A stretch of 64,000 nucleotides of DNA. Source: Myxococcus stipitatus. Lineage in GTDB: Bacteria > Myxococcota > Myxococcia > Myxococcales > Myxococcaceae. The notes under the pieces are model-generated. The model worked only from the letters and a program-made list of their open reading frames with translations. It was not told the DNA's origin and ran no database searches. A program made the translations under genes and the position numbers. The DNA lies in NCBI RefSeq assembly GCF_038561935.1, contig NZ_CP102770.1, positions 1,736,001-1,800,000 on the forward strand, in the 5' to 3' direction. Below, one piece after another: positions 52,434 to 61,600 of the stretch (position 1 is the stretch's first letter; each line of letters opens with the position of its first letter).

Positions 52434-53185
52434 AGCGCATCGTCGCACTCGTCGCAGTCCTGTCGTCCTTCACCGCCGTGGCCTACGTGTTGCCGGGAGG
52501 CTCCATCCTCCGGCGCATGGTGACCGAGCGAGAGGAGCTCAAGCTCTCCGGAATCCGGGTGGAGGGCTCGCTCAGCTTCAGCGGTCCCGCGGTGAAGGAG
52601 GCGGGCGCTGCGCTGGGCGCGGCGACGGACCGCCCCGACGTGCAAGGCGACGGGGTGTTGTACGTGAAGCTTCCGGGGCGCTGCCGCTTCGAGGCCTCGG
52701 TGCCGGATGGCAATGCGCGCAGCGCCGTGGTGCAGGTGGCGGGCCGCCGCAAGGTAGAGGGCCACGAGATTGCGCCGCTGTCGGTGCTCATCACGCAGGT
52801 GTGCCCGCTGTTCGCCGCGGGCGGTGGGCCCATCCAGACGCTGAAGGAGTCGGTGCAGCAGTACCTCCAGGGGCTGGGCGTCGACACGACTCGCACGGGG
52901 CTGGCGCGCTTCGGAGGCGAGGTGGCGTACGTGCTCGGCGACATGGCCGAGGGGCGTCCGCAGTTCTGGGTGTACAAGGACGGCTTCCGGCCCGCGCGGC
53001 TGCGCTACACGGACACCGCCAAGAACGCGTGGGACGTGCGCTTCCTGGACTACACCTCTCCCGCGACGGGAGAGGCCCTGCCGCGCACCATCGAGGTGTG
53101 GCGCGGTGGCCAGCGCGTGGTGCGCTTCACCGGCTTGAAGGGCGACACCCGGGCCACGGTGCCCGACAAGCTCTTCACGCCGTAG
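52430..53185 (+). CDS. Exported protein, possibly LolA-like
   Basis: A 251-residue protein. GTG 52430 overlaps the galU stop (GTGA) and opens a signal peptide (MKRIVALVAVLSSFTAVAYVLPGG). The mature part is rich in beta strands: LKLSGIRVEGSLSFSGPAV, DGVLYVKLPGRCRFEASVPDG, PQFWVYKDGFRPARLRY, TIEVWRGGQRVVRFTGLKGD. This order of strands with conserved LP-G and W/F-KDGF elements suggests the LolA/outer-membrane lipoprotein-sorting fold, but no diagnostic motif was found. A conserved partner of galU in an operon would point to the cell envelope. Two Cys (CRFE, CPLF) could form a disulfide. Confidence 0.75.
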   Translation: MKRIVALVAVLSSFTAVAYVLPGGSILRRMVTEREELKLSGIRVEGSLSFSGPAVKEAGAALGAATDRPDVQGDGVLYVKLPGRCRFEASVPDGNARSAVVQVAGRRKVEGHEIAPLSVLITQVCPLFAAGGGPIQTLKESVQQYLQGLGVDTTRTGLARFGGEVAYVLGDMAEGRPQFWVYKDGFRPARLRYTDTAKNAWDVRFLDYTSPATGEALPRTIEVWRGGQRVVRFTGLKGDTRATVPDKLFTP

Positions 53186-53206
53186 CGCGTCGGGAGGGAC
53201 CGGGCC

Positions 53207-53232
53207 GTGCCGGTGCGTCAGGGCCCCGGCAC
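53207..53232 (+). terminator. Hairpin after the galU operon
   Basis: GTGCCGG (53207-53213) pairs with CCGGCAC (53226-53232) around a 12-base loop, 22 bp after the stop. No T tract. Confidence 0.45.
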
Positions 53233-53305
53233 AGTGATGAGTATTGACCGGTCGCTCCCGAGGCGCTTGTGACGTGGGGTGGCGCGTTGAAGAGTCGCGT
53301 CGCCT

Positions 53306-53323
53306 GGCCGGATTCCTCCGGCC
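53306..53323 (+). promoter_or_regulatory. Leader hairpin of the first GST gene
   Basis: GGCCGGA (53306-53312) and TCCGGCC (53317-53323) form a perfect 7-bp stem with loop TTCC, ending 25 bp before the ATG. The same stem with a different loop precedes the second GST gene at almost the same distance, and the surrounding 60 bp are duplicated too. Confidence 0.6.
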
Positions 53324-53348
53324 CGCACGTCCTCGAGGAGCGCCGCAC

Positions 53349-53966
53349 ATGAAGGTCTATGGCCATCCGATGAGCACCTGTACGCGCAAGGTCCTCACCA
53401 CGCTGGCGGAGAAGGGGCGCGAGGCGGAGTTCGTCCTCGTCGACCTGATGAAGGGCGAGCAGAAGTCGCCCGCGCACCTCGCCCGTCAACCGTTCGGAGT
53501 GGTCCCCGTCCTGGAGGCGGATGATGGCTCCCTCCTGTACGAGTCGCGCGCCATCATTCGCTATCTGGACCGCGTGCTCCCGGGGACTTCGCTCACCCCC
53601 TCGCAGCCGAGGGCCTACGGGTTGATGGAGCAGTTCATCGGCGTGGAGCAGAGCTACTTCAGCCCCGCGGCGCTGAAGATCATCATGGTGGAGCTCTTCC
53701 ATCGCGGTGAGGGCAGCGAGGCCGCGGCCCGCGTGGCGGAGGGACGTCAGGGCGTGGAGAAGGCGTTCAGCGTCATCGAGCCGGTGCTGGGGCGACAGCA
53801 GTACCTCGCGGGTGACACGTTCTCGCTCGCCGACGTGACGTGGATGCCGTACCTCGGGAACCTGACCGCGACGTCCGCGAAGGACGTCATCGGCAAGTAC
53901 CCGAACGTGAGCGCGTGGTGGAGTCGCATCAGCGCCCGGCCCTCATGGAAGAAGGTCGCCGGGTAG
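53349..53966 (+). CDS. Glutathione S-transferase family protein (copy 1)
   Basis: A 205-residue GST. ATG 53349 follows GAGGAG and gives MKVYGHPMSTCTRKVLTTLAEKG, the thioredoxin-fold N-terminal domain, with the cis-Pro segment FGVVPVLEADDGSLLYESRAII that binds glutathione. The Cys in STCTRK sits near the usual Tyr/Ser/Cys catalytic position (phi- or beta-like classes). The all-helical C-terminal domain ends FSLADVTWMPYLGNL and WWSRISARPSWKK, the N-capping/GST-C motif. Probable role: conjugation or reduction of electrophiles. It is one of two tandem paralogues, with a duplicated leader. Confidence 0.92.
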   Translation: MKVYGHPMSTCTRKVLTTLAEKGREAEFVLVDLMKGEQKSPAHLARQPFGVVPVLEADDGSLLYESRAIIRYLDRVLPGTSLTPSQPRAYGLMEQFIGVEQSYFSPAALKIIMVELFHRGEGSEAAARVAEGRQGVEKAFSVIEPVLGRQQYLAGDTFSLADVTWMPYLGNLTATSAKDVIGKYPNVSAWWSRISARPSWKKVAG

Positions 53967-54088
53967 CCTGTCGCGCGCGTCGGACGTCGAGAGGCTCCGG
54001 CGCGCCGAGGGAACGCACGTCGCCGTCGTGGCGCCGCCTCGGGATGTCCTTGGCGTGCTCGAGGACGTGGTGAAGAGTCGCTCCGCCT

Positions 54089-54107
54089 GGCCGGACTCCC
54101 TCCGGCC
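54089..54107 (+). promoter_or_regulatory. Leader hairpin of the second GST gene
   Basis: GGCCGGA (54089-54095) and TCCGGCC (54101-54107) form the same 7-bp stem as upstream of copy 1, here with a 5-base loop CTCCC, ending 26 bp before ATG 54134. The stem is identical while the loop and flanks differ. Confidence 0.6.
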
Positions 54108-54133
54108 CGCACGTTCACGGAAGAGCGACGTCG

Positions 54134-54760
54134 ATGAAAGTCTACGGCCACCCGGGCAGCATCTACACGCGCATGGTCCTCGCCACCCTGGCGGAGAAGG
54201 GACACGAGGCGGAGTTCGTCCTCGTCGACCTGCCGACGGGCGCGCACAAGCTGCCGGAGCACTTGACGCGCCATCCGTTCGGCGTGGTGCCCGCGTTCGA
54301 GGATGACGACGGCTTCGCGCTCTACGAGTCGCAGGCCATCATCCGCTACCTGGACCGCAAGCTGACGGGGCCGTCGCTGATGCCGTCCCAGCCGCGCGCC
54401 TGCGCCGTGATGGAGCAGTCCATCAGCGTGGGGCTGAACTACTTCGCGCCGAATGCCTTCAAGGTCATCTGGGAGAAGTTCTTGAAGCAGTTCATGGGCG
54501 GTGGCGTGGTGGACGAGGCCGCGGTGATGGCGGGACGCCAGGGGATGGAGAAGGTGTTCGGCCTCATCGACCCGACGCTGGGGCGTCAGCCGTTCCTCGC
54601 GGGCGACGCGTTCTCGCTCGCCGACGTGACGTGGCTGCCGTTCATGGCGTACCTCTTCCCCGCGGGAGAGGCGGACACCATCGCCCGGTACAAGAACGTG
54701 GCCGCGTGGTGGGAGCGCACGAGCAGCCGTCCCGCGTGGCGGAAGGTCACCGGCGGGTAG
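54134..54760 (+). CDS. Glutathione S-transferase family protein (copy 2)
   Basis: A 208-residue paralogue of the preceding GST, sharing MKVYGHP, EKGxEAEFVLVDL, HPFGVVPxxEDDDGxxLYES(R/Q)AIIRYLDR and the end WW(S/E)R.S(A/S)RP(S/A)W(K/R)KV. Where copy 1 has STCTRK, this one has SIYTRM, so the thiol is replaced by a Tyr: the two copies differ at the probable catalytic position (Cys versus Tyr/Ser) and may have diverged in chemistry. The helical domain has a short insertion (FLKQFMGGGVVDEAAVMAG). It is a tandem duplication including about 60 bp of leader. Confidence 0.92.
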   Translation: MKVYGHPGSIYTRMVLATLAEKGHEAEFVLVDLPTGAHKLPEHLTRHPFGVVPAFEDDDGFALYESQAIIRYLDRKLTGPSLMPSQPRACAVMEQSISVGLNYFAPNAFKVIWEKFLKQFMGGGVVDEAAVMAGRQGMEKVFGLIDPTLGRQPFLAGDAFSLADVTWLPFMAYLFPAGEADTIARYKNVAAWWERTSSRPAWRKVTGG

Positions 54761-54814
54761 TCCTTCCCGAGGCCGGGGCCCGCCAGGACACGCGAGGCCC
54801 CGCGCCAGGGGGCG

Positions 54815-55492
54815 CTACACGGAGCGGAGCCGAGGCGCGGACGCCTCCGAGGCGTCGGGCTGCCCAGTGCCGCTCGACGACGCGGGTCGCCACATGAACC
54901 ACTGGGGCGGCCCCCCGTCGAAGCAGGGCTCGGTGCGCTGGATCTCGAAGCCGAAGCCCTGGTACCAGTCGCGATTGGAGGCCTTGGCCGTCTCCAGGAA
55001 GCACGGCGCGCGGGTCTGCTCGGCCAACGCCAGGCCCGCGCGCATCAGCCGAGCTCCCAGTCCGCGCCCTTGATAGGCCGGGTCCACGGCGATGACATCC
55101 AGATACCAGTGGGGCGGCGTGGGCGGGTGGTAGCGGTCCAGTCGCGCCAGGGCCTGGAGGGCCCGTCGCGCGCGGCTCGGGAAGTGACGCAGTCCGGCCC
55201 AGAGGGTGGGAAGGTAGACCGCCTGCCTGCGGAGCGACGGAGGATAGGCGCCCGGCCGGAGCCAGGACGCGAGGCCCGTGAGCCGTCCGTCCTCGACGGT
55301 GACGTGCACCACGCCGTGCGCCAGCGAGTCCTTCACGCAGCCGATGTAGAACGCCGAGGACACGTGGGCCCGCTTCTCGGAGGAGCCCGGGAACAGCTCC
55401 GCGAGGAAGGGGTAGTCATCGAAGGCCCTCGCGCACAGCGGGCCGACTTGATTCATCAACGCGGGTTCGAAGTCCTGGACGATGACCGTCAT
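54815..55492 (-). CDS. GNAT-family N-acetyltransferase
   Basis: A 225-residue GNAT protein when ATG 55492 is used (237 with GTG 55528). The fold core is HWYLDVIAVDPAYQGRGLGARLMRAGL, the acetyl-CoA-binding Q/RxxGxG/A motif, followed by APCFLETAKASNRDWYQGFGFEIQ, the typical strand-helix with YxxxGF. The N-terminal part (RAFDDYPFLAELFPG) resembles a subgroup of GNATs acting on small molecules. Neither start has a clear ribosome binding site. It is divergent from another GNAT gene, so two acetyltransferases share a very small promoter region. Convergent with GST copy 2. Confidence 0.9.
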   Translation of the reverse strand: MTVIVQDFEPALMNQVGPLCARAFDDYPFLAELFPGSSEKRAHVSSAFYIGCVKDSLAHGVVHVTVEDGRLTGLASWLRPGAYPPSLRRQAVYLPTLWAGLRHFPSRARRALQALARLDRYHPPTPPHWYLDVIAVDPAYQGRGLGARLMRAGLALAEQTRAPCFLETAKASNRDWYQGFGFEIQRTEPCFDGGPPQWFMWRPASSSGTGQPDASEASAPRLRSV

Positions 55493-55539
55493 GGTGCGAT
55501 GAATGTAGTCCGGTCTCGAGGTGTTCACCTGTGCCGACC

Positions 55540-56076
55540 ATGGATTCCAACGTCTCCATCCACCGAGCGACCCGCGAGGACGCCGCGCTCTTCCCCGATA
55601 TCGAGCGCGCGTCGGGAGCGCTGTTCCGTCAGCTCGAGGCGCTGGCGTGGATCGCCGATGACGACGTCATGGCGGAGGCGGCGCACCTTCCGTTGATTGA
55701 CGCGGGAGCCGTGTGGGTCGCGCGGGATGCGAAGGTGGGCGTCGTGGGGTTCCTCTCGGCGCAGCGGGCGGGCCGCGTGCTGCATGTCTGGCAGATGGCG
55801 GTGAGCCCCTCGCATCAGCGTCGAGGACTGGGGCGCGCCTTGCTCCGAGCCGCCGCCGTGTTCGCGCGCGACGCGGGCCTGGAGGCCGTCACCTTGACGA
55901 CGTTCCTCGAGGTGCCGTGGAACGAGCCCTTCTACGTGGGGCTCGGCTTCACGCGCATTCCAGACGACGCGCTGGATGACCGCCTCCGCGAGGTGCTGGC
56001 GAAGGAGGCGCGGGCGGGCCTCCCGCGCGAGCGCCGCTGCGCGTTGTCCCTGAATCCGCGCGTGCTGGCGGACTGA
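55540..56076 (+). CDS. GNAT-family N-acetyltransferase
   Basis: A 178-residue GNAT protein (GTG 55531 would add three residues). The pattern VSIHRATREDAALFPDIERAS is the usual first strand and helix; VWQMAVSPSHQRRGLGRALLRAAAVFA is the acetyl-CoA motif; VTLTTFLEVPWNEPFYVGLGF carries the WNxPFYxxLGF element seen in GNATs acting on small amines or antibiotics. It is not the closest relative of the divergent neighbour, judging by the N-terminal motifs. Substrate unknown. It ends 162 bp before priA. Confidence 0.9.
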   Translation: MDSNVSIHRATREDAALFPDIERASGALFRQLEALAWIADDDVMAEAAHLPLIDAGAVWVARDAKVGVVGFLSAQRAGRVLHVWQMAVSPSHQRRGLGRALLRAAAVFARDAGLEAVTLTTFLEVPWNEPFYVGLGFTRIPDDALDDRLREVLAKEARAGLPRERRCALSLNPRVLAD

Positions 56077-56238
56077 GCGGTGCGCGGCACCCGCCGGGTC
56101 GGTGCTGCGCGTGGGGCTTCGAGCACGCTCCGAGCATGGGGTGCTGGCGTCCAGGGCCCGGCCTGTGTCAGAGGCTCCTGGCACTGTGCGCATGGCGGCA
56201 GGACGGAAGGGGTAGGGGTGGCGGTCGAAGGGAGTGCC

Positions 56239-58632
56239 ATGGAGCAGCGAGCGTTGTGGGACGAGCCGGCCCAGGGGGCCTCCGAGGAGCCCCCCTCCTC
56301 GGGTTCCCCGGGGGCGCGCACCTCGCGTGTGAGACCTGGCCGGGAACTGTCGCTCCAGGAACAGGCCGCTACAGTGGCTCCCGCTGTGAGCGCGAGCCCT
56401 CCCGTCCTGGCCTCCATCGCCGTGGCTCGCCCCGTCCGGGGTGAGTTCACCTACTCCGTCCCGGAGTCCCTCGTGAGCCAGCTCGCGCCGGGGCAGCGCG
56501 TCCTGGTGCCCTTCGGCCGAGGCACCGCGCTGGGCTTCTACCTGGGCCCCGCGGCCCGCCCTCCCGGAGAGAACGTCCGGCTCAAGCCCATCCAGCGCGT
56601 GCTGGAGGACTCTCCCTCACTGCCCAAGGACCTCATCGCGCTGCTGCGCTTCGCGGCCGAGCACTACCGCTATCCCCTGGGAGAAGTCATCCGAGGCGCC
56701 CTGCCGCCGGGCCTGTCGAAGCCGGTGGACGAGAAGGAGGCGAAGCCCGACGTCCAGCAGTTCGCGGTGGCGCTGGTGAACGAGGTGCCGCCCTCGCTGG
56801 CGAGAGCGCATGCGCAGTCCGCGGCGCTGGCCTACCTGCTGGCCGTGGGAGGCAGCGCACCGATGGAGGAGGTGAGCCACGCCATCCCGGGGGCTCGGGC
56901 GCATCTCAAGAGCCTGGCCTCGAAGGGCCTGGTCCGCATCGAGGAGAAGAAGCTGGAGGCGGGGGTGAAGGAGGGCCTGATTCAAGGCCGTCCGGACCGC
57001 CTCACCCCGGAGCAGGACGCCGCGGGCGGGGTGCTGCGCGAGGCGTTGGACACGGGGGCCTTCCAGCCGTTCCTGCTCCACGGTGTCACGGGCAGCGGGA
57101 AGACGGAGGTGTACCTGCGCGCGGCGGAGCATGCGCTGTCGCTGGGCAAGGGCAGCCTCATCCTCGTGCCGGAGATCGCGCTCACGCCGCAGCTCGTGGG
57201 CCGCTTCCGCAGCCGGTTCGGCGCGGAGGTGGCGGTGCTGCACTCGGCGCTGAAGGACCGGGAGCGGCTGTTCCACTGGCAGGCGCTCCGCAAGGGGGAC
57301 GTGAAGATCGCGGTGGGGGTTCGCTCGGCGGTGTTCGCGCCGGTGGAGAACCTGGGGCTCATCGTCGTGGACGAGGAGCACGACCCGTCCTTCAAGCAGG
57401 ACGACAGCTTGCGCTACCAGGCGCGGGACCTGGCGGTGGTGCGTGGCAAGCAGGCGGGGGCGGTGGTGGTGCTGGGCTCGGCGACGCCCGCGCTGGAGAC
57501 GCTGGAGAACGTGAAGAAGGGCCGCTACCGGCTCGTGGAGCTCAGGCGGCGGGTCGACGACAGGCCCATGCCCACCATCGAGATGGTGGACCTGCGTCAG
57601 GAGCGTCCTCGCGACGGCATGGTGACGGACGAGGCGCCCATCCTCAGCCCGCCCTTGCTGGCGGCGATGGAGGAGACGCTGGGCAAGGGCCAGCAGGTCA
57701 TCCTCTTCCTCAACCGCCGAGGACACAGCACGGTGTTGCTGTGCGAGGTGTGCGGGGTGTCGCTGAAGTGCACCTCGTGTGACGTGTGCATGACGCACCA
57801 CCGCTCGCAGAACCGGGTGGTGTGCCACTACTGCGGGCTGGCGATGCCCGTGCCGGACCGGTGCCTGGAGTGCACGGGGCCGATGTTGAAGCTGGGCATC
57901 GGCACGGAGCGGGTGGAGGCGGAGGTCCTGGAGCGCATCCCGACGGCGCGGGTGGCGCGGCTGGACAGGGACTCGGCGACGAGCGCGGAGAAGTTGACGG
58001 AGATGCTGGCGGCGTTCGCCCGGCGGGAGCTGGACGTGCTGGTGGGCACGCAGATGGTGGCCAAGGGGCACGACTTCCCGGGGGTGACGCTGGTGTGTGT
58101 CGTCATGGCGGACACCTCGCTGGCGATACCGGACTTCCGGGCGGCGGAGCGGACCTTCCACCTGTTGACCCAGGTGGCGGGGCGGGCGGGGCGCGGCAAG
58201 GACCCGGGCCGGGTGTTGGTGCAGACGTACAACCCGGACGCGGAGCCCGTGAAGCGGGTGTTGGCCCATGATTTCGATGGCTTCGCCCTGCAGGAGCTGG
58301 AGTGGCGCAAGGCGCTGGCGTATCCGCCCTTCGCGCGGATGGCCTCCATCCGGCTGGAGGGGGAGCACCCGGAGCAGACGGCCAGCGTGGCCCGGCACCT
58401 GGGGAACATCATCTCCCGGAACATGCCCCCGGCCTCGGTGGGGGTGCGGTTGCTGGGGCCGGCGGTGGCGCCCATCGCCAAAATCCGGGGCAAGACGCGC
58501 TGGCAGTTGCTCTTGAAGGGGCCGACACATGTGGCGCTTGCCCCGTTGCTCGCCAGGGTCGAAGCGGCCCTGGTGGACGTTCCGTCGGCGGTGAAGGTCG
58601 TGATCGACGTGGATCCGGGGGCCATGCTGTAG
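56239..58632 (+). CDS. priA: Primosomal replication-restart helicase PriA
   Basis: PriA recognises stalled forks and D-loops and reloads the replicative helicase. ATG 56239, with AAGGGAG just upstream, gives 797 residues. About 50 Pro/Ser/Gly-rich residues precede the usual start of the family (ASIAVARPVRGEFTYSVPE). Motifs: 3'-DNA-binding domain, winged helix, Walker A LLHGVTGSGKTEVYLRA (about residue 282), DEEHDPSFKQ (Walker B, about residue 378), GSATPALET, a zinc cluster of at least eight Cys (CEVCGVSLKCTSC, CHYCGLAMPVPDRCLEC, residues 503-547) and helicase motifs V/VI (GTQMVAKGHDFPGV; TQVAGRAGRG). The stop lies 15 bp before the next ATG, suggesting co-transcription with the coiled-coil gene. 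Confidence 0.96.
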   Translation: MEQRALWDEPAQGASEEPPSSGSPGARTSRVRPGRELSLQEQAATVAPAVSASPPVLASIAVARPVRGEFTYSVPESLVSQLAPGQRVLVPFGRGTALGFYLGPAARPPGENVRLKPIQRVLEDSPSLPKDLIALLRFAAEHYRYPLGEVIRGALPPGLSKPVDEKEAKPDVQQFAVALVNEVPPSLARAHAQSAALAYLLAVGGSAPMEEVSHAIPGARAHLKSLASKGLVRIEEKKLEAGVKEGLIQGRPDRLTPEQDAAGGVLREALDTGAFQPFLLHGVTGSGKTEVYLRAAEHALSLGKGSLILVPEIALTPQLVGRFRSRFGAEVAVLHSALKDRERLFHWQALRKGDVKIAVGVRSAVFAPVENLGLIVVDEEHDPSFKQDDSLRYQARDLAVVRGKQAGAVVVLGSATPALETLENVKKGRYRLVELRRRVDDRPMPTIEMVDLRQERPRDGMVTDEAPILSPPLLAAMEETLGKGQQVILFLNRRGHSTVLLCEVCGVSLKCTSCDVCMTHHRSQNRVVCHYCGLAMPVPDRCLECTGPMLKLGIGTERVEAEVLERIPTARVARLDRDSATSAEKLTEMLAAFARRELDVLVGTQMVAKGHDFPGVTLVCVVMADTSLAIPDFRAAERTFHLLTQVAGRAGRGKDPGRVLVQTYNPDAEPVKRVLAHDFDGFALQELEWRKALAYPPFARMASIRLEGEHPEQTASVARHLGNIISRNMPPASVGVRLLGPAVAPIAKIRGKTRWQLLLKGPTHVALAPLLARVEAALVDVPSAVKVVIDVDPGAML

Positions 58633-58647
58633 ACTCGGTGGCCCCCC

Positions 58648-61600
58648 ATGGGCGCACCGGTCCTCCTCGTCCACGACGACATCGCCACCATCGCCGCAGT
58701 GCGGCGCCTGCTCACCCGCGAAGGGCACGAGGTCATCCTCGCGACCTCCGCCGCGGATGCGCTGATTGCCTACGGGCACTACCTGCCGGCGCTGATTGTG
58801 TTGGCGCCAGGCGTCGAGAGCGGCCGAGGCCGGCTGGTGTTGGAGGAATTGCTCCAGCATCCGGACGGCAAGACGGCGCGGGTGTTGTTGTTGGGCGAGT
58901 CCATCGCGGGGTTCAGTGCGCCGGTGGCGCCGCTGCCGCTGGATGGGACGAACTTCGTGGCGTTGGTGGATTCGCTGCTTCGGGCTCCGTCCGAGGCGGA
59001 CGCCTGGCATGTCCTGGAGAACCGGACGCTGGTGGGGGTGGGAGGGGAAGAGGGGCGGGGAGGGGAGGACGCGGAGGCGTGGCATGCGACGGCGCCGGGG
59101 GCGGTGGCGGGAGACGCCACGCTGGCGAACGCGCTGTTCGGGGACCTGGCGCCGCTGCACCAGACGGATTGGGAACTCGCGGCGATGACGCGCGAGGAGC
59201 GCACGGCGAGGGCGGAGGAGCAGCAGCTTCGCTCGACGCTGGATGTGCGGGCGACGCTGGAGCAGGCGAACCAGGAGGCGGAGGCCGCGGCGTTGGCCTC
59301 CAGTCAGTCGGCGCTGGCGGGGGGCGGGGAGGACTGGGGCGCGGCGGCGGTGGGTGGAGGGAATGAGGGATTCGATGGGAGCGCGCTGCCAGCGGGCGAG
59401 GTGTTCCAGGCAGAGGGCGACGCGGGTGGGGCGGGGAGCTCCGGGGAGTACGGCGCGGATGCACAGGCGTGGAGCGCGGAGCGCCAGGCCGCTGGCGCTC
59501 GAGGCGTAGACGCTTCATCGACCGAGCAGGACTGGGGCGAGAGCACTGATACCGGTGCGCGGCACGCGGCTGCTTCAGGGGAAGCGCAATCCTGGGGTGC
59601 TGAAGCTGGTGCGTCCGGCGTGGATGCTGCGTCGGGAGCGCAGGAATGGAGTGCGGAGGCCGATGCGTCCGGCACCCATGGCGCAGCTGCCTCAGGTGAT
59701 GCGCAAGGCTGGGCTGTGGAGCCCAATCTATCCGGCGCGCATGGCGCGGATGCACAAGCCTGGGATGCGGAGAGCCACCTCGCGAATGAGTATGGCGCGG
59801 ATGCTTCCGCCATCACTCAATCCCAGACAGAGGAACACAGTCTCGCGAGCAGCTACGGCACGGATGCACCAGAAGGCTCACAGTCCTGGGATGCCGAAGG
59901 CACGCCCGCGAGCGGAGCCACGGCGAACGAGCGAGTCGGTGCACAACCCTGGGAGCACGACTCAGCGGGAGCGCAGGCCTGGGAGTCCGAAGTCCACCCT
60001 GGAAGTACCGAGGGCGCGGCAACGTCTCCAGGAGACGCAGGCCAGCAGACCTGGAGCGAGGAAGTCCCAGCCGCGAGCGAGCTCGGTACGGCTACACCGG
60101 CGTGGGGCGCGGAGAGCGAATCCACGACCATCCATGGCGAAGACGCCTCAGCGGGCCACACCAGCGCGGGCTCAGAGCCAAACGAGGGCTTCGCGCCCGG
60201 AGCCCTGAGCCCGGACCTCTTCGATACCGCCGGCTCACCGGCCCCAATCGGAGACGGAAGCACCGCGGAGGCAATGGACGCCGCGGCGGTGGATGCCGCG
60301 TATGGCGCCGAGGACCTCTTCGAGAGTGCCGCCGCGAGCACCGGTGACGTGTTCTCGCAGGGATTCACGAACGCGATGGCGGAGGGGGGCGGCGCGAGCG
60401 GCCCCTCGACAGTCCTCTACGGCGTGAACTCGCCCGAGGTCGCTGCGCTGGCGGAATGGAAGGCCGCAGCTGCGGGGGCTGAGGCGGAGCAGGAACCGCT
60501 GCCCATGGGGAAGCTCGCGTGGACGGAGGAGCCTGTCTCTGTCCCCGTCTCGCGGCCCGTGGCCTTGGCGCCTCGGTTGGGCGAAGAGGGCTTCTTCGAC
60601 GTCGATGCACCCGAGCCCACGCACGATGATGCGCTCTCCGCGGCGGAAGCGGAGCTGGCGGCGATGCGGGGTGATGGCCCTCGGGTGGCGGCGCCACTGG
60701 ATGCTGGGGCGTGGACGGAGCTGCCACCAGACCCCGAGATCGAGACCGCGCTGACTGGAGGCCCGAGCGAAGGCGCGTTGGTCGCCGAGCCGCGCGAGAC
60801 ACCGCTCACGGCCGGGTCCGAGCCTGACGCACCAGCCGAAACAGAAGAAGAGTCGCTCCCCGCTTCGCCCTGGGACGTGTTGGAAGCGGAGCTGCAAGCG
60901 AAGGTGCGCCAGGAGGATGGCGCGGAGGCGCCAGTCGACGTGGAGTCGACCCGCCCGGAAGAGCCGCCAGCGACCGAGGACACCGCAAGAGGGGAAGCCA
61001 CCTCCTGGTCAAACCTGAAGCCAGGCCGAGAGACGCCAATGTTCGGCATGGTCCTGTCCGAAGCCGGCCCGGACTCGATTCAGCATGCGCTGGCCTCCAG
61101 CGGAGTGGAGCAAGAGCTGGAGCCCCAGGCGCCCATTGCCAAGGCGCCTCCCGCCTCCCCCTCGATGGATGTCTCCTCGGGCTGGTTCGACGCCGAGCCC
61201 GAAGCGGCCCTGCCCGCCCCACCGTCCGTGAGCGAGGGCTGGTTCGACTCAAGCGTGGAGGGAGCGCCGAGGCAGGCGGATGCGTTGGCCCTGATGGAGG
61301 AGTCCCCCGAGGAAGGACTCGACTCCAACGAGTCTGATGTCACGACGGCCATCACCGGCGAGGAGCCACCGCCCGCCGAGAGCACGGTGCGCCAGGAGGA
61401 GTTCGAGCAGCAACTCGAGGAGGCACACGAGCGGGTCCACACGCTGAAGGCCTCGCTGGAGCAGGAGGTCAGGCTCCGACAGGACGCCGAGCGTCGCATC
61501 GAATCCCTCCAGGCGCGTCTCGATGCACTGGAAGAGGAGCACTCTCGAGAGGCGACGCTCCGAGCGGAGGTGGAGCACCAGCTCGAGGATGAGCGCGTCA

